Source: Paenibacillus ehimensis NBRC 15659
GTDB taxonomy: Bacteria > Bacillota > Bacilli > Paenibacillales > NBRC-103111
Direction: 5' to 3'
NCBI RefSeq assembly: GCF_004000785.1
Contig: NZ_BILX01000003.1
Span: 124,001-188,000 of the forward strand
Length of the DNA: 64,000 nt
The notes under the pieces were generated by a model. That model was given only the letters and a program-made list of their open reading frames with translations. It was not told where the DNA came from and did not search any database. The stretch's first letter is position 1. Every line of letters starts with the position of its first letter. The translations under genes and the position numbers were made by a program. Shown here in pieces: positions 52,501-61,187 of this stretch.

Positions 52501-52597
52501 TCTCCGGAACCCATCCGACCTGAGTAAGCACCAAACAAAAAACAAGTATCCACATCGGAACATTTGGCTTTCTCTTTAAGCGAAACGGCATAATCAT
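49571..52597 (-). CDS. Secreted multi-CBM beta-helix glycosidase, probably GH87 alpha-1,3-glucanase
   Basis: 1008 residues from ATG 52597 (MIMPFRLKRK), with AAGGAGG 7 bases upstream. A signal peptide ends at KAQA-ATN (about 37). Then come an F5/8-type C module (CBM32-like, about 38-180), a CBM35/CBM6-like module (TYEAESAQL, about 185-310), a CBM6 module (IEAESYDGQ, about 320-445), another CBM35-like module (IYEAEDGEI, about 455-585), and a C-terminal parallel beta-helix. The helix region (VADMTIDNVWVEHQ, FADGINFTNGSTNN, TRGTGDDSFALFN) resembles mycodextranase/alpha-1,3-glucanases, whose catalytic Asp residues sit in such DG and GDD turns. The exact substrate needs confirmation. It lies downstream of a sugar ABC transporter. 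Confidence 0.75.
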   Translation of the reverse strand: MIMPFRLKRKPNVPMWILVFCLVLTQVGWVPEKAQAATNLAAGKPITASSAVDVYHAANANDGNPATYWESANNAFPQWLRVDLGAVSAINQVVLRLPPGWEQRSQTLSVMGSTDDVNYGTLTASSAYSFDPAGGNAVTISFAKADARYVKLHFTANTGWPAAQVSELEVYGQTTPPPPGTYEAESAQLSDGAKVNTDHAGYTGSGFVDGYGNQGAATQFTVTVSSAGSYNAKLRYANAMGGNRTLSLYVNGTKIKQTTLPSLANWDTWSTKSESVKLNAGSNTITYKYDPGDSGNVNLDQLQITEGTGSEPRSAFAAIEAESYDGQSGVETESSGEGGLSISHIDEGDYVVYKNIDFGTRASIFEARAASNTAGGTVEVRLDSLTGTLAGTCVLPGTGGWQTWITKSCGINSISGVHDLYLKFTGGSNLFNLNWFKFSNPTTPIPTRGATMPYDIYEAEDGEIGGGAAIAGPNRNVGDLAGEASGRKAVTLNTTGSFVQFTTKADTNTLVMRFSIPDAPGGGGIHSTLNIYVNGSYAKSIDLTSKYMWLYGSETSPDNSPGSGAPRHIYDEANIMFDQTIPKGSTIKLQKDPANTTTYAIDFISLEQVSPLANPDPAKYVTPANTSHQAVQDALDRVRMDPASKLVGVYLPAGTYETGSKFQVYGKPVKVIGAGPWYTKFVAPANQTNTDIGFHAGSGANGSTFANFAYFGNYVARIDGPGKVFGFTNVADMTIDNVWVEHQICMFWGQNVDRTVIKNARIRNVFADGINFTNGSTNNLVTNVETRGTGDDSFALFNAVDAGAPDDNAGNVFENLTSLVTWRAAGLAVYGGTGNTFRNIYIADTLVYSGVTVSSLDFGYPFRGFGASPQTTIENISLVRTGGHFWGNQTFPAIWLFSASKEFRGIRIRDMDIVDPTYHGIMFQTKYNGASPENPVTDTVFSNVTISGVRKSGDAYDAKSGFGIWANEIEGGPAVGSAVFNNLKFLNMGPGTTNIKNTTSTFTVTVKP

Positions 52598-52890
52598 AAG
52601 CCTGCCTCCTTGTTCAATATCCAGAACCAGCTTGCGCGGATTTCGCATCGCCTGCTTCAATGCGTTTTATCGCCTCCTATCAACGGATTCATGCTTAGCT
52701 TACCGTCCGTACCTCCCCTCCCCCAGGATACAGAGCCTGCCGGCTGTACAAGATGCGGTTGTGCTGATTACCATTCTAATGCTTCGAGCCTTCGTTTCAA
52801 TGTTGTATGTTATGAAGATCAGGCGCAATCTTACGGACCTCGCGTCCGATTCATCCGAAGGTGTCCGGCACGGCTGCCGCAGGCTAAAGC
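52598..52890. other. Intergenic region ahead of the glucanase gene
   Basis: Apart from the terminator of the binding-protein gene at its upstream end, no gene, strong promoter or operator is evident here. Confidence 0.4.
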
Positions 52891-52925
52891 AAAAAGGCTG
52901 ACCGGAAATCAATCCCGGCCAACCT
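52891..52925 (-). terminator. Terminator after the solute-binding protein gene
   Basis: On the minus strand GGTTGGCCGG pairs with CCGGTCAGCC and is followed by TTTTT. The glucanase gene downstream therefore needs its own promoter or read-through. Confidence 0.7.
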
Positions 52926-52947
52926 CCTCCTATCGGGCAGCGGCTTG

Positions 52948-54354
52948 CTATTCCACCTTAATCGGGTTGTAATATTTTTCCTGAACCAGCTTCGCCGCCG
53001 CATCCAGCACCGTTTTCGGATCGGCGTCTTTGCGCGAAAAAACATCCTGTACGACACTTGTCATGGCCGCGTAGTAATCCTGCGTATTGAACTGCGCTTC
53101 CGGTTTCCCGTCAAGGTACTTCATGATGTCGGGCAGGTATTGATAGACGTTGTCGTATTTGTCGTAGACGGCCTTCACCCTTTTGCCGTAATCGGAATCG
53201 GAAGTGAAGTACTCGATCACCGGGGGCACAAAATATTTGTTGTCCTGCTTACGCTGCTGGATGCTCGCTTCGATGGAAGCCAGCCCTTTGTCCGAGAAGT
53301 AGTCGAACGTTGCGTAACGGAATGCCGCCTCTTGCTCCTCCTGCGTGGCTTTCGGATTGATGACGAGATAATCGCCGCCGAGCACGCCGGTATGCTTGCC
53401 GCCCTTGACCGCAGCCGGCATCGGGTAAAAGAGCACATCGGCAGGCTTCATGCCGCCCTGGTTGAGCGCCTGATCGATCGGACCGTCCGGTCCCGCGATC
53501 ACCATGGCCGTCCGGCTCTGGGCAAAAGCGCCTACGGCGTCCCCCCACCCGAGCGCCCAGTCTTTCGGTATCGCTTTCGCATCCCAAGCCAGGCTTCGGT
53601 AAAATTGCAGCGCTCTTACCCCCGCCTCGGAATGAAAGAGCGCCGTGACCTTGCCGCCCTCTACCTTCTGAATGTCTCCCCCCGCTTCAAACAGGAAGTT
53701 GGTCCAGTTCCATCCGGCTTCGTTCCCTTTCCCCATGGGAGCAATGCCGGAGATGCCTTTGGCAGGATCGGCTGCCGCCTTGGCCGTGTTGTACATATCG
53801 TCCCACGTCCAATCGAGCGGCGGTACCGCGATCTTTTTATCCTCCAGCATCTTTTTATTGATAATGGTGCCGGTCACATAGCCTTGCTGGGCGATCCCGT
53901 AAATTTTGCCGCCGATGACGAATTGCTGCTGCAAAATCGGGTTCATCTGATCTTTGAATTCATAGGCCTGGAACAGGCTCGTAAGGTCGGCCGCCCATCC
54001 TTTTTCCGCCAAAAACTTCCCTTCCGTGGCATACGTGTTGAATAGGGTCGGGGCTTCATTGGCGCCCATCTTAATGCCGATTTGGTTCGGATCGTAGTGC
54101 CAATCGCTTTTTACGATTTCCACATTCGGATACTTCTCCGTAAACCGGCGGATTTTATCGTCCTCCAGCGCCCGCTTCTCCACGAGATCAGGCGTCGGAT
54201 AGTAGACGCTGATGGTGATTTCTTTCTTGCCGGGCGAAGCTGAATTGTTCCCGCCTTCGGTGGCGGGGCTGGCGTCCGGGCTGCATGCGGTCAACAAGAA
54301 CCCGAGCATAAAGAGAGACATCGACGATGCGAGTAGAGCGTTGCGCTCGCGCAT
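52948..54354 (-). CDS. Sugar ABC transporter solute-binding lipoprotein
   Basis: 468 residues from ATG 54354 (MRERNALLAS), with AAAGGGG upstream. The lipobox LLTAC places the lipidated Cys about residue 24. The body is a family 1 extracellular solute-binding protein (ITISVYYPTPDLVEKRALEDDKI, then GIAPMGKGNEAGWNW, then VLGGDYLVINPKATQEEQEAA). It should deliver an oligosaccharide to the two permeases encoded just upstream. The ATPase subunit is not in the window; such transporters often share MsmX. Confidence 0.9.
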   Translation of the reverse strand: MRERNALLASSMSLFMLGFLLTACSPDASPATEGGNNSASPGKKEITISVYYPTPDLVEKRALEDDKIRRFTEKYPNVEIVKSDWHYDPNQIGIKMGANEAPTLFNTYATEGKFLAEKGWAADLTSLFQAYEFKDQMNPILQQQFVIGGKIYGIAQQGYVTGTIINKKMLEDKKIAVPPLDWTWDDMYNTAKAAADPAKGISGIAPMGKGNEAGWNWTNFLFEAGGDIQKVEGGKVTALFHSEAGVRALQFYRSLAWDAKAIPKDWALGWGDAVGAFAQSRTAMVIAGPDGPIDQALNQGGMKPADVLFYPMPAAVKGGKHTGVLGGDYLVINPKATQEEQEAAFRYATFDYFSDKGLASIEASIQQRKQDNKYFVPPVIEYFTSDSDYGKRVKAVYDKYDNVYQYLPDIMKYLDGKPEAQFNTQDYYAAMTSVVQDVFSRKDADPKTVLDAAAKLVQEKYYNPIKVE

Positions 54355-54473
54355 TGGAATTCCCCTTTCCAAATGATGAATGTGTATCTAACCCCCATCT
54401 TAATCTGACCCTTCTGCCGAAACGAGGCGTATTCCTATCCGGATTATGCGCAGGTTTACGCTAAGGCCGCCCG

Positions 54474-55346
54474 CTAGCCTTTAACGCCTCCCAACTGCAC
54501 GCCGCGCAAAATGAACTTCTGGAAAAGGAGAAACACGACGACCGGAGGGAGCATCACCAGGAACAAGATCGCAAACCGCAGGTTTAAATTCATTCTGCGG
54601 GCTTGCAGCACATACTTGTAGATGGACGTGGCCAGAGGATAGCCGTTGTCGCTGTGCATCACGATCGACGGCCAGAACCAATCGTTCCATACCGCCGAAA
54701 AAATAAAGATCGACAACGTCGCAAAAATCGGCACGGACAAAGGAAACGCAATCCGGAAGAAGCAGGTCCCGTCGGACGCGCCGTCCATTCTCGCCGCCTC
54801 GAAGATTTCCGGGTGCAGGCTGCCGAAAAAATTTTTCAGCAGCAGCAAGTAAAAAGCGTTTGCCGCCGCAGGCAGCCAGAACGCCGCAAACTGGTTCAGC
54901 AGTCCGAGCTCCTTCAAATTCATAAAGTTCGGAATAATATAGGTCGTCGGCGGGATAAAGAGCGTAATCCAAAAAAAGGCGCCGATCTGTCTCCGGTAAG
55001 GCACGTTCAAATGCGTCAAGCTGAACGCCGCCAAACCAAGCACGACGACCGTCACGATCAAGTTGCCCGTGAAAATGATAAACGTATTGCGAAGGAAAAG
55101 AAGCAGATCAATATAATTCCAGCCCTGCCGGAAATTTTCGAAATGCCACTCCGAAGGGAAAAACCGGGGCGGAAACGAGTTCATCTCCGCATTGGGCCTG
55201 ACCCCGTTAAAAAACGTAATAAGAATCGGATAGATCATGGAACAGACCATAACGAGGATCGCCGCGATCATGATCGCGTAGCAGAACCGGGTGGAGCTGT
55301 GCCGCAAATCGTAGCTCGAAAGAATGCCGCGCTCGTGCTTGTTCAT
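54474..55346 (-). CDS. Carbohydrate ABC transporter permease (MalG type)
   Basis: 290 residues with six membrane segments and the EAA motif EAARMDGASDGTCFFRIAFPLSVP. It is the inner membrane partner of the permease encoded immediately upstream. ATG 55346 is preferred to TTG 55352 on ribosome-site spacing. It precedes the binding protein gene by about 120 bases. Confidence 0.92.
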   Translation of the reverse strand: MNKHERGILSSYDLRHSSTRFCYAIMIAAILVMVCSMIYPILITFFNGVRPNAEMNSFPPRFFPSEWHFENFRQGWNYIDLLLFLRNTFIIFTGNLIVTVVVLGLAAFSLTHLNVPYRRQIGAFFWITLFIPPTTYIIPNFMNLKELGLLNQFAAFWLPAAANAFYLLLLKNFFGSLHPEIFEAARMDGASDGTCFFRIAFPLSVPIFATLSIFIFSAVWNDWFWPSIVMHSDNGYPLATSIYKYVLQARRMNLNLRFAILFLVMLPPVVVFLLFQKFILRGVQLGGVKG

Positions 55347-55348
55347 GC

Positions 55349-56215
55349 TCAAGCCCCCTCCTTGCCGGCAAGCTTGGATTGAGCAAGGGCCAATCCGCCG
55401 AGCACGAAAAACATCAGCACGCCCAAGGCGGACGCTGCGCCGTAATCCTGGCTCGTAAACGCATACTTCACGATAAGCAGAACATAAGTGAGCGTCGCTT
55501 TGTTAGGACCGCCGTCAAGCATGGCATACTGGGATTGATATCCCTGCGAGGTCGAGATGATTTGCAGAATCAATAAAAGCAGAATCAGGCTTTTCATCGA
55601 AGGAAGCGTAATGTAGCGTATCCGCTGCCAGACACCGGCCCCATCCATTTCCGCCGCCTCATACCAATCCCGGGGAATGCTCAGCAAGCCGGCCAAATAA
55701 ATCAGCAGCGCGCCGCCGAATTGCTGCCAGGTTTCCATAATGACCAGCGATGCCATCGACCAGCTCGTATCGGTCATAAACGATACGGGCTCGAAGCCCA
55801 GCTTGTCCAGCACCGCATTGATCGGACCGACCGGGTCGAAAATCCATCGCCACAGCCCGTACAAGACGACTACAGGAAGCACGTTCGGCAAGTAAGCGGC
55901 GATGCGGACGAACCCTTGGAACCTCCTCAGCTCGGAGATGGCAACCGCAAAGACGATCGGCACCCAGAAGCCGATGACAAGACCCAGAAACATATAATAT
56001 AACGTGTTTATCACCGCGCGCCCGATGTCGGGATCGCGGAGCACTTTTACATAATTGTCGAAGCCGACGAAAGCGTTGCCTTTCATAAAATCAACGTGGT
56101 ACAGGCTGTAGACGAAGCCTTTGACAATCGGCGTCCATAAGAACAACCCGAAAATAACCGCAGCCGGCAAAAGAAACAGATAACCCCACAGATGCCTTTT
56201 CACGACTTGATACAC
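55349..56215 (-). CDS. Carbohydrate ABC transporter permease (MalF type)
   Basis: 288 residues with six membrane segments and the EAA motif YEAAEMDGAGVWQRIRYITLPSM. It is the first gene of the ABC operon. With the MalG-type partner and lipoprotein it forms an oligosaccharide importer of the CUT1 class. Located downstream of the yesMN-like genes, which probably control it. Confidence 0.92.
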   Translation of the reverse strand: MYQVVKRHLWGYLFLLPAAVIFGLFLWTPIVKGFVYSLYHVDFMKGNAFVGFDNYVKVLRDPDIGRAVINTLYYMFLGLVIGFWVPIVFAVAISELRRFQGFVRIAAYLPNVLPVVVLYGLWRWIFDPVGPINAVLDKLGFEPVSFMTDTSWSMASLVIMETWQQFGGALLIYLAGLLSIPRDWYEAAEMDGAGVWQRIRYITLPSMKSLILLLLILQIISTSQGYQSQYAMLDGGPNKATLTYVLLIVKYAFTSQDYGAASALGVLMFFVLGGLALAQSKLAGKEGA

Positions 56216-56310
56216 AGCGGATTTCCCTCATTTCTCACAGGTCTTGACTTCATTGTAGAAAGGTGAAGGGAAATTGAACATGTGCAATCCTATCGGGATC
56301 ATTGGCGATT

Positions 56311-57639
56311 TTACTTCTTCAATTCGCTCGGACTGATTCCGTAATATTTTTTAAATATTTTGCTGAAATGCTCCGGCGATTCATACCCTACCTTATCGGC
56401 AATTTCGTAGCGGCGCATGTCCGTGCTTGTAATGAGCCTCCGGCTTTCTTCCATTCTCAATTTCACGACATAATCCCAAAGGTTGTAGCCGGTTTTTTTC
56501 TTGAACAAATAGCTCAAGTAATTGGGACTCACGTGACTTTGGTGAGCGACCTCCTGGAGCGTGAGCCCTTTTTGGCCAAAGTGCCGATGGATGTATTGCT
56601 TGGCCGTATCCACAATTTGATTGTGATGAACGATCAGCTCCTCTTCGGTCGCCTCATGGGAAGCCGGATTCCAGCTAAAGTCGCCGTAATAAAACACGTA
56701 ATGATCCTGATGCTCCCGGTGAAAGCGGATCGCTTTCCTCGCCTGCTCGTTCAGAGCGCCTATAAACTCGATTCCTTTCATAATCTGACTGATGCCCACA
56801 ACGCATGGCAGCGATAAATGCTTCCGGATATTCGCATGCAGCGATCTGCCAATCATGTCCAATTGGCTGATTTTGTTGATGCTCTTATCTCCGTAGGCTT
56901 CGTCGTCCCACTGAAGAATGATCGAAATCTCATGATCGGGGGAATAAAAGGCGAGATGATTCCACTGCCCGCCGAGCAGCTCGCTCGCCGCGTTCAATAC
57001 GGCATACTGCATGAAGTCGGAATCTTTATCGAGAAACCGGCTCCCGGCCTGGGAGGGTTGGATATTCAGCTTCATTTTAAGAACGGCAAAATACGGCCCT
57101 TTCAAGGAGGCAAGCGGGACAAGCCGCTCCGCCGAAGGATCCGCCATGACGCTGGCGGGATCGGCAAGCAGCCGGTTCAGCGCCTCGGTTTTCGCCCGGT
57201 CGGGCTCTTCTATCCGGAACCGGCCGCTCAGCTCGGCGATCAATTCATCGTGGGTTACAGCCGCTTTGTCCATTTTGAGCAATACATTGCGCACGCTATC
57301 CAAAAAATGGCTGCCGTTCAGCGGCTTGATCAAGTAATCCTTCGCTCCCAATCTCATCGCCAATTGCGCATACTGAAACGTCTCGTAAGCGGAAACGACA
57401 ATCGATTGTACCGACGGCCTGGCCATTTTCGCTTGATGCATCAATTCGATGCCGCTCATTTCACCCATCTGGATGTCCGTGATCAGCAGGTCGACTTCTT
57501 CCATCCGGATATAGTCCATCGCTTCATAGCCGCTGTGCGCAATAAAGAGCTGATGGATATTCAAGCCCGAAGAGGCCAAAAGCCGGCTTAAGCCTTGACA
57601 GATCAGCGGTTCGTCGTCCACAAGCAAAATAGTGTACAT
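56311..57639 (-). CDS. Response regulator with AraC-type output (YesN-like)
   Basis: 442 residues. The receiver domain (about 1-120) has LLVDDEPLI, the phosphoacceptor Asp in DLLITDIQMGEMSG (Asp55) and the conserved Lys in AKDYLIKPLNG. The C-terminal AraC HTH pair (LTLQEVAHQSHVSPNYLSYLFKKKTG, VGYESPEHFSKIFKKYYG) binds DNA. The start is ATG 57639, 19 bases after the kinase stop, so the two are cotranscribed. By context it should activate the ABC transporter and glucanase genes. Confidence 0.92.
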   Translation of the reverse strand: MYTILLVDDEPLICQGLSRLLASSGLNIHQLFIAHSGYEAMDYIRMEEVDLLITDIQMGEMSGIELMHQAKMARPSVQSIVVSAYETFQYAQLAMRLGAKDYLIKPLNGSHFLDSVRNVLLKMDKAAVTHDELIAELSGRFRIEEPDRAKTEALNRLLADPASVMADPSAERLVPLASLKGPYFAVLKMKLNIQPSQAGSRFLDKDSDFMQYAVLNAASELLGGQWNHLAFYSPDHEISIILQWDDEAYGDKSINKISQLDMIGRSLHANIRKHLSLPCVVGISQIMKGIEFIGALNEQARKAIRFHREHQDHYVFYYGDFSWNPASHEATEEELIVHHNQIVDTAKQYIHRHFGQKGLTLQEVAHQSHVSPNYLSYLFKKKTGYNLWDYVVKLRMEESRRLITSTDMRRYEIADKVGYESPEHFSKIFKKYYGISPSELKK

Positions 57640-57658
57640 TCCAAGTCACCTCGCGAGT

Positions 57659-59473
57659 TTATTGTCCGGCCGGAACGGCTTCGCGCTTAGGCAAAGTAAT
57701 CGTTACGACCGTGCCGTGCGGTTGATTTCTCATATAGTCGAGTCCGTAAGCAGCGCCGAAATGAAGACGGACCCGCTGATGAATGTTGCGTATGCCGTAT
57801 CCCAAGGACGGGTCCGGATGCTCTTCGTGCAGCGATCGGCGGATCGCGGCAAGATCCGCTTCCCTAAAGCCGTTATCTTCCACGCGGATCATCACCTTGT
57901 CGTCCTGCCGCACGGCCGATATGACGATTTCCCCGTCTTCCCCCATATTTTTCACGCCGTGGATCATAGCGTTTTCAATTAACGGCTGAAGCGTAATCTT
58001 CGGAATCAGCAGAGGACGCACGTCCTCCACGATATTCCATTTCACGCGAAACTTATGCTCATATCTTCGCTGCTGCAGGCTGATATAGGCGGCGGCATGC
58101 TCCATCTCTTCGCCGATCGTGATCAGCTCTCTTCCCCTGCTTAATCCGATCTTCATAAGTTTGGACAATTCTTTGATCATCTCCGCGGATTCGCTCTTGC
58201 CTTCCAGCGTGCTTTTCCAATAAATGCTTTCCAGCGTGTTATACAGCAAGTGAGGATTAATTTGCTGGTACAAAATTTGCAGCTGCGCTTCCTTTTGTCT
58301 GATTTCATGCTGATACTTGTCGTTCACGAGATGATTCAGCCGGTCGGCCATGTCATAGACGGAGGATATCAGCACGCCGAGCTCGTCGTTTCTCCTGCGC
58401 CCGGCCGTCTTCCGCACCGGCTTGCCCGGTACGTAGCTCTTTATAAAATGGACCAGCTTCTGTATCGGATTCATTAACGATCTCCAGAAATACATCACGA
58501 CGACAAACGCCAGTACCGAATAAACGACGGAAATGAATTGAATCACCCGTTTCAGCTCGTTTTGCTGCTGAAGCAAGGAGTGGATGGGAATGCGGTAAAT
58601 CAGCTTTTGCTGGAGCAAACGGCTGTAGTTGACGACGTAAATATAACCCGAATGCACGGTGTCCAGTATGCCTTCCATGGCATCCGGGTCTTTGGCGGCG
58701 GGCGGAAGCGGAAGCAGGCTTCCCGCGCCTTTCGTCGTTGACGCAAGAATCCGGCCGGACCAGTCGGTTAAGTAAATTTCTCCGTCCGGTAACTGTACGC
58801 TGCGAAAATCGTTTTCAATCATATTTTCAAGCTTGGTCACCACCAAAACGCCGATAACGCCATTCCCCTGATCGATGTTGTTCACGGCACGAACGTAGCT
58901 CAGCGTTCCTTGATCGGACGACGGATCGAAATTGTCGATAATTTTGAGCTCGCCCTTGCCTTGCTTTTGAAGCGCTTCCCGAAACCATTCCGGCTGATTC
59001 CGGTCCGAAACGAAAAAAACGCCTGCTTGCGCCGCCTGCCTGACTTTCGGGGCAAACGAATAATCGTCGTTGGGATCATTGACGTATAAAGAAAAATATA
59101 CGGCTCCGCCGTCGTCTCCCCCGATCGAGTAGCTTTTGAGCAGCTTGTCCAATGCTTCGTATTTACCGACCCGCGTCACAACCGATTCCGTACCGTCCGG
59201 AAGCATTTGCTGCGTGAGCGGATTTTGGATAATGGTCAGGGTGATTCGATTAATCGAATCCATGTCCCGATTAAGCAGACTCAGATTCTGCTTGTTTAAT
59301 TCCAGGTAGGCGTTCGTCACGTTCCGCTTCAAGATTTGTTCGGCCTTCATGTTTCCGTACCATTGGAGCATAAAAACAGGACTAACCATGAGCAAAAACA
59401 GCAATATCAGCTGGTAATTCACGCTTATTTCGGTCAAAGGATTGGCCGGAATGCTCCGCACGCGCCGGATCAC
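57659..59473 (-). CDS. Sensor histidine kinase (YesM-like)
   Basis: About 604 residues. Two membrane segments (ILLFLLMVSPVFML near 25 and VVYSVLAFVVVMYFW near 315) flank an extracellular sensor domain. Then come a HAMP region and a His_kinase motif, QINPHLLYNTLESIYWKS, whose His is the phosphosite, and an ATPase domain with ENAMIHG, EDNG and GYGIRNIHQRV. The 5' end is uncertain: GTG 59473 has GGAG close by and GTG 59461 is an alternative. The upstream frame runs into hairpin repeat copy C, so the native 5' region may have been altered. It should sense an extracellular sugar or envelope signal. Confidence 0.85.
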   Translation of the reverse strand: MIRRVRSIPANPLTEISVNYQLILLFLLMVSPVFMLQWYGNMKAEQILKRNVTNAYLELNKQNLSLLNRDMDSINRITLTIIQNPLTQQMLPDGTESVVTRVGKYEALDKLLKSYSIGGDDGGAVYFSLYVNDPNDDYSFAPKVRQAAQAGVFFVSDRNQPEWFREALQKQGKGELKIIDNFDPSSDQGTLSYVRAVNNIDQGNGVIGVLVVTKLENMIENDFRSVQLPDGEIYLTDWSGRILASTTKGAGSLLPLPPAAKDPDAMEGILDTVHSGYIYVVNYSRLLQQKLIYRIPIHSLLQQQNELKRVIQFISVVYSVLAFVVVMYFWRSLMNPIQKLVHFIKSYVPGKPVRKTAGRRRNDELGVLISSVYDMADRLNHLVNDKYQHEIRQKEAQLQILYQQINPHLLYNTLESIYWKSTLEGKSESAEMIKELSKLMKIGLSRGRELITIGEEMEHAAAYISLQQRRYEHKFRVKWNIVEDVRPLLIPKITLQPLIENAMIHGVKNMGEDGEIVISAVRQDDKVMIRVEDNGFREADLAAIRRSLHEEHPDPSLGYGIRNIHQRVRLHFGAAYGLDYMRNQPHGTVVTITLPKREAVPAGQ

Positions 59474-59496
59474 CTCGCTCCATGCATGGCATAAAT

Positions 59497-59556
59497 AAAA
59501 GCAGCGGCAGCCCGGAACATGAAAACACAAAGTTCCAGACTCCCGCTGTCATTAAC
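59497..59556. repeat. Dispersed hairpin repeat, copy C
   Basis: AAAGCAGCGGCAGCCCGGAAC ... AAAGTTCCAGACTCCCGCTG, with inner arms GGAAC/GTTCC. It resembles copies A and B and lies at the 5' end of the kinase gene rather than after a stop codon. Confidence 0.6.
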
Positions 59557-59917
59557 GTTCCCCCTTAATGCCTGGATATAGAACAATCAAACCAATATAA
59601 TCCTAATTTTAACATATCACCCCACTAATTCAACTTCTTTCCGAATTGCTGAATGCTCCGGAAAGCCCGGCATTGATAAAACGCGACCAAGACCGTGCAG
59701 CCAACGCTCCACATCAAAAAAGACGCTTCCGATGGAAGCGTCTTTTACGTCTCAGAACAAGTGTTCGTTTTTTGAAGCAGTTAAACTAAAGCCGGGTATA
59801 CTTGAACTTCATTATCATCCGAAATTATAAGTCTATACTTTTTCTGGATAACATTCTATAGTTTGTATACCCGGCCGGGGAACCTACCAAGTGTCGTTGT
59901 GGAAAGGATAAGGTCTT
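59557..59917. other. Intergenic region upstream of the MFS gene, with terminator
   Basis: It holds a bidirectional terminator at 59716-59746 (AAAAGACGCTTCC / GGAAGCGTCTTTT) and, beyond it, AT-rich promoter-like DNA with TATACTT and TATAGTTT stretches ahead of the MFS gene. No gene is seen. Confidence 0.55.
59716..59746. terminator. Bidirectional terminator hairpin
   Basis: AAAAAAGACGCTTCC, a GATG loop, and GGAAGCGTCTTTT: a nearly perfect hairpin with A and T runs. Confidence 0.8.
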
Positions 59918-61171
59918 GTGCAAATCCGTTTATGGAATCCCAATTTGAAGGTCCGGTTACTCGGCGAAGCGCTGTTTAACCTGCTGTTTTGGATGTACTT
60001 TCCGTTTATCACCGTATATTTTGGCGCGGCATTAGGCAGCCATATGGCAGGCTTGTTGATGGCCGTCCCTCCTCTATTCGGCATGATCGGAAGTCTGCTC
60101 GGAGGAGCTCTGGCCGATCGGTTAGGACGGCGTCCCGTGATGCTGCTGGGCGCTTCGCTTCAGACGGTGATGTTTGCCTTATTTGCGGTGTCGTCCTCCC
60201 ATTGGACGGATTACATCGCGTTTATCGGCATTGGGGTGGGCGGAGCCGTCTACAGGCCTGCAAGCTCCGCGATGGTTGCCGATCTGGTTCCCGCGCAAAA
60301 CCGTCGCCAGATCTTCGCAACGTTCATGACGGCCAATAACATTGGGGCGGTGCTTGGACCTGCAATCGGAGCCGTGTTCTTCTTCCATTACCGGCAGGAG
60401 CTGTTGTGGACCTGCGCCGCGGTCCTGCTGTTGTACTTGATCGCAATTTACTTCATAGTTCATGAAACATTGCCGCAATCGGCGAAAAAGCACCCCGGAA
60501 GCTCCCTTCCGCTTACCCGCGTATTCAAGGATCAGTTGAAGGGATACGGCATCATTTTTCGGGATAAGGTGTTCCTGATTTATATTTTGGCCGGTATCTT
60601 TGCGCTGATCCCCATTATGCAATTGGATCTGTATTTGGCGGTATACGTGATCAACGAGGTCCCTGCCCAGCCTTTGTTCGCATGGAATGGCGGTTCCCTT
60701 GTGCTCTCCGGTACAGAGATCTTTGGCTGGTTGCTGGGGTTAAACGGTCTTTTGTTTGTCCTGTTTGTATTGCCGGTGACGAAATGGTTCCGCCATTGGA
60801 AGGAGCGCAATGTATTCATTCTATCCTCGCTATTGTCCGGATTGGGCACATTCGCCCTTGGATTGAGCACCAACCTATGGTACCTGTTTTTCATTACGGT
60901 CATCTTCACCTTTGGCGAGATCGTACGCTCTCCGGTCACCCAGAGCTTTATCAGCCGCTATGCCCCGGAGCATGCAAGAGGACAATACATGGGAGCCGAC
61001 AGCCTGCAGGCGACGATCGGCAGATTTTTGGCCCCGGTCACGGTTTTCCTGTCCGGCTGGGTCCCTCCGATGGGCATATTCAGCATCATTTTGGCGGTTG
61101 CATTCCTAAGTATCGCGCTGTACATTCAGTTATTTCGAATCTATGTGGAGCAGCCGGAGGCGGCCGATTGA
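59918..61171 (+). CDS. MFS transporter
   Basis: 417 residues with 12 membrane segments. GGALADRLGRRPVMLLG (the loop 2-3 motif) and RYAPEHARGQYMGADSLQATIGR in the second half are MFS signatures of drug/proton antiporters (MdtH-like). The start is GTG 59918, with GGAAAGGATAAGG upstream. It converges with another MFS gene only 16 bases away. The substrate is unknown. Confidence 0.88.
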   Translation: MQIRLWNPNLKVRLLGEALFNLLFWMYFPFITVYFGAALGSHMAGLLMAVPPLFGMIGSLLGGALADRLGRRPVMLLGASLQTVMFALFAVSSSHWTDYIAFIGIGVGGAVYRPASSAMVADLVPAQNRRQIFATFMTANNIGAVLGPAIGAVFFFHYRQELLWTCAAVLLLYLIAIYFIVHETLPQSAKKHPGSSLPLTRVFKDQLKGYGIIFRDKVFLIYILAGIFALIPIMQLDLYLAVYVINEVPAQPLFAWNGGSLVLSGTEIFGWLLGLNGLLFVLFVLPVTKWFRHWKERNVFILSSLLSGLGTFALGLSTNLWYLFFITVIFTFGEIVRSPVTQSFISRYAPEHARGQYMGADSLQATIGRFLAPVTVFLSGWVPPMGIFSIILAVAFLSIALYIQLFRIYVEQPEAAD

Positions 61172-61187
61172 TAAGCTCGCCCCTCCG

